A program made the position numbers and the translations under genes. 64,000 bases of DNA from Flavobacteriaceae bacterium (lineage in GTDB: Bacteria > Bacteroidota > Bacteroidia > Flavobacteriales > Flavobacteriaceae): the NCBI GenBank assembly GCA_018646605.1, contig JABGUL010000027.1, forward strand, positions 62,001 to 126,000. The letters are read 5' to 3'. The notes below the pieces were generated by a model. It ran no database searches. It saw only the letters and a program-made list of their open reading frames with translations, and was not told where the DNA came from. This document shows positions 37,305-46,500 of the stretch, one piece after another (position 1 is the first letter of the stretch; every line of letters begins with the position of its first letter).

Positions 37305-37859
37305 ATGAAAATAAGAAATTTAACCTTGATAATAATTATGATTTCAACACTCTCGGCAAGAAGCCAAAAAGAAGAAGGAGATACAACAATATACCAATTT
37401 AAGGTTCAAAGCCTTGATGGTGAGGAATTTGATTTTAGTACGCTAAAAGGAAAAAAAATAATGGTAGTCAATACTGCTTCAAAGTGTGGACTAACTCCTC
37501 AATACAAACAATTACAGGCGATTTATGAAAAATACAATGATAAGGATTTTGTGATTGTAGGTTTTCCTGCAAATAACTTTTTGTTCCAAGAGCCAGGAAC
37601 TGACGAGGAAATTGCTGTTTTTTGTGAGCAAAATTATGGGGTATCCTTTCCTATGATGAGTAAGATTTCTGTCAAAGGGAAGAACATGCACCCTATTTAT
37701 GAATTTTTAACAAAGAAGAGCAAAAATGGAGTTATTGATTCAAGTGTGTCATGGAACTTTCAGAAATATTTAATTAATCCCGATGGTCGTTTGGCTAAAG
37801 TGATTTCTCCTAGAACACTTCCAGATGATCAAAGTGTGATCTCTTGGCTTGAAGAATAG
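37305..37859 (+). CDS. Glutathione peroxidase family protein (secreted thiol peroxidase)
   Basis: Peroxidase of 184 residues with an N-terminal signal peptide (MKIRNLTLIIIMISTLSARS), so probably periplasmic. The peroxidatic Cys61 is in NTASKCGLTPQY; the usual FPCNQF loop reads FPANNF and the later SWNFQKYLIN gives the Trp and Asn of the active site. The asparagine in place of glutamine in the loop is a deviation. The reductant is probably thioredoxin or bacillithiol rather than glutathione. The ATG at 37305 is preferred over a TTG six codons upstream. Confidence 0.9.
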   Translation: MKIRNLTLIIIMISTLSARSQKEEGDTTIYQFKVQSLDGEEFDFSTLKGKKIMVVNTASKCGLTPQYKQLQAIYEKYNDKDFVIVGFPANNFLFQEPGTDEEIAVFCEQNYGVSFPMMSKISVKGKNMHPIYEFLTKKSKNGVIDSSVSWNFQKYLINPDGRLAKVISPRTLPDDQSVISWLEE

Positions 37860-37860
37860 G

Positions 37861-39012
37861 ATGAATTCCAAAACAGACTTTAGAACACTTTGTGTTCATG
37901 CGGGAGAATTAAAAGATACGCAGCACGGTGGTGCTATATCTCCGTTGTATGCATCAACTTCATATGCTTTTACGGAGGTGAAGGTCGGTCAATATCCTCG
38001 TTATTTTAATACGCCAAATCAGCGGGGACTTTCTGAGAAAATTGCTGCATTGGAAGGTGCTGAGGCTGGAATGATCTTTGGATCTGGCATGGCCGCAATC
38101 AGTACTGCTTTATTATCTCATCTCAAATCTGGAGATCATGTGGTTTTTCAAGATGATTTGTATGGAGGGACTAGAAATTTTATTAAACATGAATTTCCTA
38201 AGTACGGTATCGAATTTAGTTTTACCAAAGGTTTAAAGCCGAGTGATTTTGAGCACGAAATAAAAGAAAACACACAAGGTATTTATATTGAAACCCCTAG
38301 TAATCCAACACTAAAAATTATAGATTTAGAGGCGCTAGCTGCACTAGCTAAGAAAGCCGATCTTTGGACTATGATTGACAACACTTTTGCAAGTCCGGTG
38401 AATCAAAATCCAATTGCTTTAGGGATTGACATCGTTATACATAGTGCAACAAAATATTTAGGGGGTCACTCTGATATATGCGCAGGTGCAGTATTGGGAA
38501 CAAAAGAATGTATTGAGCGTGTCTTTAGTTCTGCCAAAAACTTTGGGGGTAGCTTGAGCGATTATACGGTTTGGCTTTTAGAACGAAGTGTTAAAACACT
38601 TTTTATTCGTGTACAAGCTCAAAATGAGAATGCACAACAAATTGCTGAATTTTTAGATGCATCAGACTGGGTGGATCATGTTTTTTATCCGGGTTTAAAA
38701 ACCCATCCTGATCATGCATTAGCCAAAGCACAAATGCACGGTTTTGGAGGGATGCTCTCATTTAATTTAGGCGCAGGTGTTGACAGTAAAAAATTCCTGT
38801 TGAGTTTGGAGCTTATAAAACCGACAATGAGTTTAGCGGGTGTTGAAAGCACAGCTTTAAGCCCTCATTTAACTTCACACTCTTTACTCACTGAAGATGA
38901 GCGATTAGCACAGGGGATTACACCACAAATGATTCGTTTTTCAACAGGCATTGAAGCGATCAATGATTTAAAATCAGACCTTCTGCAGGCCTACAAAAAA
39001 GCGATCAAATGA
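37861..39012 (+). CDS. Cys/Met-metabolism PLP enzyme (cystathionine gamma-synthase/lyase type)
   Basis: PLP-dependent trans-sulfuration enzyme of 383 residues. The cofactor lysine is Lys198 in HSATKYLGGHSD; AGMIFGSGMAAISTALLSHL, YIETPSNPT and DNTFASPVNQNP are family features. Substrate choice between synthase, lyase and gamma-elimination enzymes cannot be set from sequence, so no symbol is given. ATG at 37861, one base after the peroxidase stop, is favoured over an upstream TTG. It overlaps bshB1 by ATGA. Confidence 0.93.
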   Translation: MNSKTDFRTLCVHAGELKDTQHGGAISPLYASTSYAFTEVKVGQYPRYFNTPNQRGLSEKIAALEGAEAGMIFGSGMAAISTALLSHLKSGDHVVFQDDLYGGTRNFIKHEFPKYGIEFSFTKGLKPSDFEHEIKENTQGIYIETPSNPTLKIIDLEALAALAKKADLWTMIDNTFASPVNQNPIALGIDIVIHSATKYLGGHSDICAGAVLGTKECIERVFSSAKNFGGSLSDYTVWLLERSVKTLFIRVQAQNENAQQIAEFLDASDWVDHVFYPGLKTHPDHALAKAQMHGFGGMLSFNLGAGVDSKKFLLSLELIKPTMSLAGVESTALSPHLTSHSLLTEDERLAQGITPQMIRFSTGIEAINDLKSDLLQAYKKAIK

Positions 39013-39731
39013 AACTAGATATGCTTGCTTTTGGGGCACATCCAGACGATGTAGAATTAGGTTGTGGAGGGACTATTGCACTATCGGTTTCTCAAGGGAA
39101 ATCCGTAGGAATCATAGACCTTACTCAAGGTGAAATGGGAACACGAGGTAGCATTGAACTTCGAAGAGAGGAAGCCTCACAAGCAAAAGCTATTTTAAAA
39201 GTGAGTATAAGAGAAAATCTTGCTTTTCGCGATGGTTTTTTTATTAATGACGAGGTGCACCAACGTGCGGTAATTCAAAAAATACGGGCTTATAAACCCG
39301 AAGTGGTTATTTGTAATGCAATCCATGATCGACACATAGATCATGGCAAAGGTAACAGATTGGTCAACGATGCTTGTTTCTTGAGTGGGCTTACTAAAGT
39401 TAAAACTCAGAGTGAAACAGGTGAAAAACAAGATGCATGGCGACCCAAATTGGTATTGGAATATATCCAATGGAATGAAATTGAACCTAATATTATATTG
39501 GATATTTCAGGTTTTTTGGATACCAAACTGGAAGCTGTAAAGGCCTATTCTAGTCAATTTCACAATCCAAATACAACAGAAAAAGAGACTCCTATCAGTA
39601 GTCTTAATTTCATAGAAAGTGTTACCTATAGAGCTCATAATTTAGGGCGTCTCATTGGAACTCAAGCAGGGGAAGGCTTTACCTCAAGACAACCTCTTTC
39701 GGTAAATAATTTGAACAACCTAATACGATAA
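39009..39731 (+). CDS. bshB1: Bacillithiol biosynthesis deacetylase BshB1
   Basis: Zinc N-deacetylase of the PIG-L/LmbE family that removes acetate from GlcNAc-malate in bacillithiol synthesis. The 240 residues have the zinc motif AHPDDVE (His11, Asp13, Asp14), GEMGTRG near 41-47, and AIHDRHIDHGKG with His106, His109 and His112. It is clearly of the BshB1 type used by Bacteroidetes. Its coupling to a cysteine-metabolism enzyme upstream is consistent with making a cysteine-containing thiol. Confidence 0.94.
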   Translation: MKLDMLAFGAHPDDVELGCGGTIALSVSQGKSVGIIDLTQGEMGTRGSIELRREEASQAKAILKVSIRENLAFRDGFFINDEVHQRAVIQKIRAYKPEVVICNAIHDRHIDHGKGNRLVNDACFLSGLTKVKTQSETGEKQDAWRPKLVLEYIQWNEIEPNIILDISGFLDTKLEAVKAYSSQFHNPNTTEKETPISSLNFIESVTYRAHNLGRLIGTQAGEGFTSRQPLSVNNLNNLIR

Positions 39732-39734
39732 TTC

Positions 39735-40718
39735 ATGCGATCGGTCGGCTGGGGTATTTTAGGGTTGGGAAATATTGCCCATAAATTTGCTTCCGATTTA
39801 CTTTTGGTCAATAATACCGAATTGGTAGCAGTTGCTTCATCTGATTTTAAAAGAGCTAAGGTCTTTTCTGAAAAATACGAATCCAAACGTTTTTATGACG
39901 GTTATTCTCAACTTCTTGAAGATGATGAAGTTGAAATCATTTATATTGCTTCCCTACACCCCCAGCATGCTAAATTGTCCATAGCAGCAATGGAAAAGGG
40001 GAAAGCTGTTTTATGTGAAAAACCTTTGGCAATGAATGAATATGAAGTAAAAAAAATGCTTACAGTAGCACATTCAAGGGAAGTGTTTTTAATGGAGGGA
40101 TTGTGGACTCGATTTAACCCTTCTTTTGAGCAGGTACAAGATTGGATAAGTGATGACACGCTTGGTGCTGTTCGATACCTCAATGCTACGTTTAGTTTTA
40201 ATGGTTTAGATCGTGGAGAAGACTCCCGTTTGTTCAATCCAGAAAAGGGTGGGGGAACCCTGTTGGATATTGGAATTTACCCTTTATTCTTGGCTTACCA
40301 GCTCCTAGGCATGCCCAAAGATATTAAAGCTACGGCTCATCTTACAACAGGTGGAGTAGATCAGCAGCTTGCGATTCTTTTAACGTATGAAAACGCGCAT
40401 GCTATTTTGTATTCTAGCTTTACTCACAATGAAGATATGCGTGCTACTATCGCAGGTGAGAAGGGTGAAATATATATGGAAAGTCGCTGGCATGAAACCC
40501 CTAAAATTTCTTTAATTACCCCGGAGAATACGATTTCAAAATCCTTTGAATTTAATGGAAAAGGATACTCTTATGAAATTGAAGAAGCCAGTCAATGTAT
40601 TAGAGAGGGTAAAAAAGAGTCGGCTAAGTGGTCTTTGAATAATAGTCTAGAATTGATGCAACTTATGGACTCTATCCGTGAGCTCTGCGGAATTCATTAC
40701 CCTAGCGATAGGAATTAA
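39735..40718 (+). CDS. Gfo/Idh/MocA-family oxidoreductase
   Basis: NAD(P)-dependent oxidoreductase of 327 residues. The Rossmann motif GWGILGLGNIAHKFA is at the N-terminus; CEKPLAMN (about 96-103) is the EKP motif, followed by EGLWTRFNPSF and the catalytic GGTLLDIGIYPLFLAYQLLG region near 175-195. Homologues act on sugars, inositol or trans-dihydrodiols; the substrate is unknown. It is the last gene before the tRNA region. Confidence 0.9.
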   Translation: MRSVGWGILGLGNIAHKFASDLLLVNNTELVAVASSDFKRAKVFSEKYESKRFYDGYSQLLEDDEVEIIYIASLHPQHAKLSIAAMEKGKAVLCEKPLAMNEYEVKKMLTVAHSREVFLMEGLWTRFNPSFEQVQDWISDDTLGAVRYLNATFSFNGLDRGEDSRLFNPEKGGGTLLDIGIYPLFLAYQLLGMPKDIKATAHLTTGGVDQQLAILLTYENAHAILYSSFTHNEDMRATIAGEKGEIYMESRWHETPKISLITPENTISKSFEFNGKGYSYEIEEASQCIREGKKESAKWSLNNSLELMQLMDSIRELCGIHYPSDRN

Positions 40719-40724
40719 AAAAAA

Positions 40725-40732
40725 TAAATTTG
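40725..40732 (+). promoter_or_regulatory. -7 element in front of the decayed tRNA
   Basis: TAAATTTG matches TAnnTTTG and is 11 bases from the first base of the tRNA-like sequence, close to the 13-base spacing at the intact tRNA-His. Confidence 0.45.
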
Positions 40733-40743
40733 CATCTCAAAAT

Positions 40744-40818
40744 GGTGGTTGTAGCTCATTTGGTTAGAGCGCCTGATTTTGGTACAGGAGATCTTATCAG
40801 TTCGAGAGTCTTAAAAAA
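40744..40818 (+). pseudogene. Decayed tRNA-His copy
   Basis: The first about 45 bases repeat the tRNA-His at 41132 with only three changes: one in the D-loop, G34 to T (the anticodon would read TTG) and one in the anticodon stem. Further on, the T-arm keeps GTTCGA but its stem no longer pairs, two bases are inserted, and the 3' acceptor strand is replaced by unrelated AT-rich sequence. It cannot fold as a tRNA. A -7 element is still in place. Confidence 0.8.
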
Positions 40819-41103
40819 CTCTTTTCCGTTTAATAGATTTACAAATATTTTTTCTTAACTCTTTATCCCTATAAGAATCTCTCTGAAAGCTATTTAAAAG
40901 CTAGATTTAAAATGGAAAGTTAAACTTTTTAACCCATTACTAACATCAATAAAGTAAATAGGCTGTTATTTTAATAAAATAGAATCAATTTTGGCGTTGT
41001 TTTTTATTTTTTAAAAACAGCTTTAGATTACGCCAAATACGTGCCAAAAAAATTAATTATATCTAATAAACACTGCTTTAAAAAAATACATAATCTTTGA
41101 AAA
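40819..41103 (+). other. Gene-free AT-rich stretch between the two tRNA sequences
   Basis: No open frame or known RNA was found. It contains one 8-base inverted repeat, TTTGGCGT (40990-40997) and ACGCCAAA (41030-41037), with a nested TGTTTTT/AAAAACA. This may be debris of an excised element or a structured spacer. Confidence 0.5.
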
Positions 41104-41110
41104 AATCCTT

Positions 41111-41118
41111 TATATTTG
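41111..41118 (+). promoter_or_regulatory. -7 element of tRNA-His
   Basis: TATATTTG matches TAnnTTTG, 13 bases before the tRNA. Confidence 0.55.
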
Positions 41119-41131
41119 CGGCGTAATATAC

Positions 41132-41206
41132 GGTGGTTGTAGCTCAGTTGGTTAGAGCGCCTGATTGTGGTTCAGGAGGTCGCCGGTTCGAACCCGGTCT
41201 TCCACC
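41132..41206 (+). tRNA. tRNA-His (anticodon GTG)
   Basis: Cloverleaf with the extra 5' G of tRNA-His (pairing with C73), D-arm GCTCAGTTGGTTAGAGC, anticodon arm CCTGA-TTGTGGT-TCAGG with anticodon GTG, and T-arm GCCGG-TTCGAAC-CCGGT. The CCA end is not encoded. Two adjacent T-T mismatches sit in the acceptor stem (positions 5-68 and 6-67). Followed by a strong terminator. Confidence 0.95.
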
Positions 41207-41217
41207 CTTATTAAATC

Positions 41218-41247
41218 AAAGGATTACAGAAATGTAATCCTTTTTTT
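41218..41247 (+). terminator. Terminator after tRNA-His
   Basis: Perfect 11-base stem AAAGGATTACA / TGTAATCCTTT with a GAAA loop and a run of T following. Confidence 0.88.
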
Positions 41248-41328
41248 ATTGCAAGTAAAAAGACAGTGAATTCGCCAAAAACCGCAACCTTAAACTCTTA
41301 AATTTGACCCTCATCCCTAAAATTAAAT

Positions 41329-41608
41329 TCACTTTTCTAAATAAGGTACCGTTCTTATAATGTTGTTTAACCTAAAAACAGGCATATCATCTTCACGTAC
41401 TTCATTAGTAGCTTGTTTCATTCTTGTTATAGTATATTGTAAGGCTATTTGAAGCATCTTAATTCGCTGATTAAATCTACTCATTTACGTCTAAAGAAGC
41501 TATTAAATCGTCCATAAGTAGTTGTAGTTTATCTTTTACTTCTGATGTTATTTTGTTTGGACTTCCTTTTGGGTCCCCCCTCCTTTTTTTTATTTTATTT
41601 GGTGTGAC
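41329..41608 (-). pseudogene. Frameshifted remnant of a small mobile-element protein
   Basis: Two short frames read as one broken protein. The first (41608 to 41477) has no start codon and encodes a basic PKGSPNKITSEVKDKL stretch followed by LQLLMDDLIASLDVNE and a stop. The second (ATG 41484 to 41329, 51 residues) continues in another frame with QRIKMLQIALQYTITRMK. The combined pattern, basic PKGSxNK then LDxN...QRIKxLQIALQY, recalls small proteins of Bacteroidetes phages and conjugative elements; this is from memory. A run of six G just upstream of PKGS and the ATGAG junction are likely places of the shift. Confidence 0.6.
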
Positions 41609-41647
41609 CTAAAGGGTTCAATCCCTAGCGCTTTAGATATTTTAGTT

Positions 41648-42922
41648 TTAATCTGAAGTATATCCAGATTCTCCCTGGTCATTATCTTGAAAAATAGCTC
41701 TTAATATCTCCTTACTAGGTATAGAAATTACTGGCTTGAAATAAGCATTATAAAGCTCATAACCTAAAGGGTTATTGGCTAAAACACCTTCTGGAGTTCT
41801 TGCATTGTCATTCCATTCTGGAGATAGACTGCCACCTTCCCAAAATTCATTAAATCCCCACATTCCATAAGTCAATAAATATTGATATTCTTTAAGCATA
41901 ACGGGCCATGCATCTTGGTTATTAATATTACCTCCATACCCCTCAATATCAAAAACACCATTGACGTAGGCTTCTTTCATTGCAAGAAAAACCTCTGTAT
42001 TACTAATATCTTCTTCTTCAGCTTCTATATTCAGCGCTTCGGTAGAGCCTTGAACACCTCCTCTTACACCAAAACGATGAAGAGTGTGAAGTGTATGTTC
42101 GAGAATTTCATTGATGTCATCATCACCAGTACCCTGGCTGTCTATATTTTTATACCAGACCATATCATCTAATGCTAAAGCATCTTCAAAGGCTTCTATA
42201 CCAGGATATGATTGATTCCGGTTATCATCTAAAAAATTCGGAGAATATTCATTTCCACCTCCTCTGGCAATTCTTTGACCCGCAGGGTATCCTTGATGCC
42301 AACCAATTTCACCTTTAAGAGTTTTAATCATATTTAGTTGAGAATTAGCATCAATATCTTCACCATCTTTATCTATAAGTAATTCAAATACCCTTGCAGT
42401 TTTATATATCCAAAAATCCGGCACAGCTAGCTGACCTCCAATGTCACCTGCAACAATCAGCTTAATTCCATTAACAACTAATTCTCTGTCATAAAAAACT
42501 ATAGGATCTATAGACACTATTTCACCATTTGAATAATATCCACTTTCATTAGTTTGAATCAATTGAAAAATTGGTTCTATGCTTAGATTTGAATTAAGTG
42601 TAATCGTTAAAGTTTCATTTGTTGAATCAATCCCGTCCCATCCTATAAAAGCATATCCTTCATTTGCTGTTGCTGTTATGGTTACTTCTGCTCCTTCATC
42701 ATAAGTTCCTCCTTCTGATGACACAGTACCCCCTTCAGTACTGGAAACAGAAAGGGTATATTCAACTGGGACCGGTTCAGGCTCAGGCTCAGGCTCAGTT
42801 TCAGGATCTGGTATTTGAACTACAGGTGTTGAAGTTGTATCTTCTACTTCTGTTGAACAACTGAAAGCTAATGCAACGATTAGAAGTGAAAAAAAAATTA
42901 AATGAATGGAAAGCTTTTTCAT
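41648..42922 (-). CDS. Lipoprotein with divergent InlB B-repeat and unknown C-terminal domain
   Basis: Predicted surface lipoprotein of 424 residues. The signal peptide ends LAFSC (Cys22), followed by a Pro-Glu repeat spacer (EPEPEPEPVPVEY). Residues about 55-125 form a divergent InlB B-repeat (YTLSVSSTEGGTVSSEGG, AEVTITATANEGYAFIGWDG). The remaining 300 residues match nothing I recognise but carry a histidine cluster, EILEHTLHTLHRFGVRGG, that could bind metal. ATG at 42922 has a complete promoter and the shared leader in front of it. A role in surface binding or hydrolysis is a guess. Confidence 0.82.
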   Translation of the reverse strand: MKKLSIHLIFFSLLIVALAFSCSTEVEDTTSTPVVQIPDPETEPEPEPEPVPVEYTLSVSSTEGGTVSSEGGTYDEGAEVTITATANEGYAFIGWDGIDSTNETLTITLNSNLSIEPIFQLIQTNESGYYSNGEIVSIDPIVFYDRELVVNGIKLIVAGDIGGQLAVPDFWIYKTARVFELLIDKDGEDIDANSQLNMIKTLKGEIGWHQGYPAGQRIARGGGNEYSPNFLDDNRNQSYPGIEAFEDALALDDMVWYKNIDSQGTGDDDINEILEHTLHTLHRFGVRGGVQGSTEALNIEAEEEDISNTEVFLAMKEAYVNGVFDIEGYGGNINNQDAWPVMLKEYQYLLTYGMWGFNEFWEGGSLSPEWNDNARTPEGVLANNPLGYELYNAYFKPVISIPSKEILRAIFQDNDQGESGYTSD

Positions 42923-42981
42923 TTTAGTTGGCTTATGGTTAATAACACTCAAACATAAAACAAATCCTGAAAAATCACAAA
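42923..42981 (-). promoter_or_regulatory. Promoter and leader element of the InlB-repeat lipoprotein
   Basis: -33 TTTG (42978-42981), 20-base spacer, -7 TATGTTTG (42950-42957), then nine bases and the leader AACCATAAGCCAACTAAA ending at the ATG. The predicted transcript begins at about the start of the leader. Confidence 0.7.
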
Positions 42982-43016
42982 ATAGTCAACTTTAAATTTT
43001 ATTTAGTCGAAAATTA

Positions 43017-43121
43017 TTAATCTCCACCCCAACTATCTTGAAAAAATATTCCAACTCCAAGTTCGATCCATATATATAGTATGAAAAGGATTACTAATCC
43101 TATAATAAGATATTTTTTCAC
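43017..43121 (-). CDS. Small membrane protein, 34 residues
   Basis: GTG at 43121 opens a 34-codon frame, MKKYLIIGLVILFILYIW followed by IELGVGIFFQDSWGGD and a stop. It has one hydrophobic helix (about 4-18) and a conserved-looking tail of the type ELxVGIFxxxWxGD that I associate with small membrane proteins annotated as hypothetical in flavobacteria. It is on the strand of the lipoprotein gene downstream, before that gene's promoter. Function unknown. Confidence 0.6.
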   Translation of the reverse strand: MKKYLIIGLVILFILYIWIELGVGIFFQDSWGGD

Positions 43122-43583
43122 AATATTAGATTACATTATTAAATATGAAATAAATAAAAAAAAAGTAAATATTTCATTAATTGCTTTTTTAAACATTATT
43201 TGTTTATTTCTTATTCCGTTTACAATAAATTATAATGTATGGATTTATGACACTCTGTATTTATTTATACATGAAATAGAGCCCATGGCTTTTATTTAAG
43301 AATCCAGTTTAATGTTTAGCATTGTATTTGGGATATTAATTCATTACATAATTAGATTAAGACTAACTTTTCATTCCCCTCAATCTGATTTTCCTTTTAA
43401 TCATTAAGTTAACAAAAGAAAATTGAATAAAAAACGAGCATTGATAGTAACTATATTTTATTCATTTTTAGGTTTCAAATAATAGAATTAGTTATCATAA
43501 TTGATATTTTAAAATTCTAAAAGTGAATTAATGATTATTCAATTAACTAATGTTTTTTTGTAATTTTTGAAAAAATTAAACTC

Positions 43584-46500
43584 ATGAAAAAACGATATAC
43601 ACTTTTACTCCTTTTAGTAGTTCATTCCCTTTCCGCTCAAGAAATAAATCCCAAATGGATGGAAGGTGTTGCACCCAGGAACATTGGACCCGGTGGAATG
43701 AGTGGAAGAGTCACCACGATAGATGTAGTCAATAGTGATAGTGATGTCATGTATGTTGGAACCGCTTCCGGCGGAGTTTGGAAGTCCACAAGCGGAGGAG
43801 TTACTTGGAATCCTATTTTTGATAATCAAGTTACAGCTTCTATAGGAGCAATAGCAATTCAACAATCCAACCCTGATGTATTATGGGTAGGTACAGGTGA
43901 AGGAAATCCTCGAAATAGTTTAAACGGTGGCTATGGAATATATAAATCCCTAGACGCTGGAAAAACATGGATAGCTATGGGTTTAGAAAAAACACGGAAT
44001 ATTCACCGTATAATCATTGACCCAACCAATTCTGAAGTGGTTTATGTTGCAGCAATTGGTTCTCCCTGGGGAGAACATCCAGAACGGGGAATCTTCAAAA
44101 CAATAAATGGCGGTGTTACTTGGGAAAAAGTATTGTTTGCAAATCCAAAAACTGGTGCTGCAGATTTGGTCATGGATCCAAAAAACCCCAATAAATTAGT
44201 GGCTGCACTCTGGGAACATAAACGCGATCCTTGGTTTTTTAATTCAGGAGGAAAGGGGAGCGGTCTTTATGTCACCATTGATGGCGGAAAAAAATGGATT
44301 AAAAAAACATCGAAAGATGGTCTGCCAGAGGGAGAGTTAGGTCGTATAGGTATCGCTATTGCTCCAAACAAACCAAATGTAATTTATGCTTTAATCGAAG
44401 CTAAAAAGAATGCTTTGTATAAATCAACTGATGGCGGTGATCAATGGAAGAAGGTTAATGATAAATCCGATATAGGAAACCGCCCTTTTTATTACTCTGA
44501 TATTTTTGTAGATCCTCAAAATGAAAACCGTGTTTACTCTGTTTTTACTTATGTAAATGTTTCAGAGGATGGCGGTAGAAATTTTAAAGAGTTAATGCCA
44601 GCTTATAATGCAAACAATGGAGTACATCCTGATCATCATGCTTGGTGGATTCATCCTCAAGATGGATCATTTATCATTGATGGAAATGACGGGGGATTAA
44701 ATATCTCAAGAGACGCAGGTACATCTTGGCGTTTTGTGGGTAATATCCCTGTGGGTCAATTTTATCATGTAAATGTAGATAATGAATATCCATATAATGT
44801 ATATGGAGGAATGCAGGATAATGGTTCATGGAGAGGCCCAGCTTATGTTTGGAAAGCGCAAGGAATCCGAAATTCATATTGGCAAGAGATCGCATTCGGT
44901 GATGGATTTGATGTTGTACCCGACCGAGATGATTCACGCTATGGATATGCGATGAGTCAACAAGGAAATGTTTCTCGTTATGACTGGCAAACGGGAAATA
45001 ATTATGGAGTAAAACCAAATCACCCTGATCCAAATGTTTTTTTAAGATTCAACTGGAATGCAGCAATAGGACAAGACCCTTTTGATAATAGTACGGTGTA
45101 CTTTGGAAGTCAATTTGTTCATAAAAGCACAGATAAAGGATTGACGTGGGAGGTGATTTCTCCCGATCTAACAACGAATGATCCCGAAAAGCAAAAGCAA
45201 AGTGAGAGTGGAGGAATTACTTTAGATGCTACTGGTGCAGAAAATCACTGTACATTATTGGTTATCGAGCCCTCTCCTTTGCAGAAAGACTTACTCTGGA
45301 CGGGTTCTGATGACGGTAGAGTGCATATCACACAAGATGGAGGGAAAAGTTGGAAAGAATTAACTAAAAACTTAAAGCAATTACCAGAGGGCAGTTGGAT
45401 AGCTCAAATAAAAGCTTCCAACAAACAAGCAGGAACAGCCTTTGTAGTTGCTAATGACTACAGACGCTTTAATTTTCAGCCCTATGTTTTTAAAACAACT
45501 AATTATGGTAAATCATGGGAGCGTATTGTTGATGAAAAAGACGTTTTTGGATACACACTAAGTATTGTAGAAGATTTAGAAACTGAAAATTTATTGTTCT
45601 TAGGTACGGACGACGGTCTTTATTACTCAATAAATGCAGGTGAAAGCTGGACTAAATTTGATGCTAAAGTTTTTCCAACCGTACCTACAAAAGATTTAGT
45701 GATTCACCCTAGAGAGCACGATTTAGTGATTGGAACTTTTGGAAGAGCAATATGGATATTGGATGATATTAGACCTTTTAGGGAACTTGCCAAAAATCCA
45801 GAAATCTCCAAGAAAAAACTTCATTTATTTAGCCCTCCAAAAGCATATTTGACAGAATACCAACAGCCCACAGGTTCTCGATTTGGTGCTGACGCTATTT
45901 ACAACGCGGAGAATAAAAAATATGGAAGTATGCTAACTTATTTTTATAGAAAAGGGGAAGAGAAGTCTAAAGATTCTTTAACATTATCTATTTATGATGG
46001 TGAGCGCTTGATTAGAACTTTAAAACAAAAAGCACCTAAAGAGACAGGGTTTCACAGAACCTACTGGTCACTAAGTGAAAAAGGGGTGGAAAGACCAAGC
46101 CGAAATATCAGAAAGTCTAAAAGAGAACCTGGAGGTGTCACTGTAAAACCAGGTAATTACAGAATCGTTTTAGGAACAGCCTCGAACACCTCTGAGACAA
46201 GTCTTGAAGTATTAACAGATCCAAGACTGAATGTCTCGAAAAAAACTATAGAAGATCGGTATCGCTATTCAAAAGTAATAGAGGGTTATATGGGACAAAC
46301 TACTCTTGCAGTAAATCAATTGAAGGCTAGCAAGGCAACTCTTGCCAGTTACAAGAAAAGAATCAATGCAAAAGATAAGGAATCGAATACATCCCTTATT
46401 GATAAAATTGATGAAGCATCAAAAGCGATTGATTCTATTTTAGATTCTTTTTTAGGAAAAGTCGATAAAAGACAAGGTATTGTAAGGAATCCTGAAAACA

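Noticed and set aside
40990-41037. Inverted repeat TTTGGCGT/ACGCCAAA as terminal repeats of an insertion sequence
   Set aside because: Only 48 bases apart, no transposase and no target duplication.
42770-42800. Short tandem repeat (CAGGCTCAGGCT type) that could be taken for a CRISPR or satellite
   Set aside because: It encodes the Pro-Glu spacer of the lipoprotein and has only a few short units.
43081-43299. Plus-strand open frame of 72 codons with hydrophobic stretches
   Set aside because: It is very AT-rich, has no recognised family and overlaps the minus-strand small membrane protein, whose pattern is more convincing.
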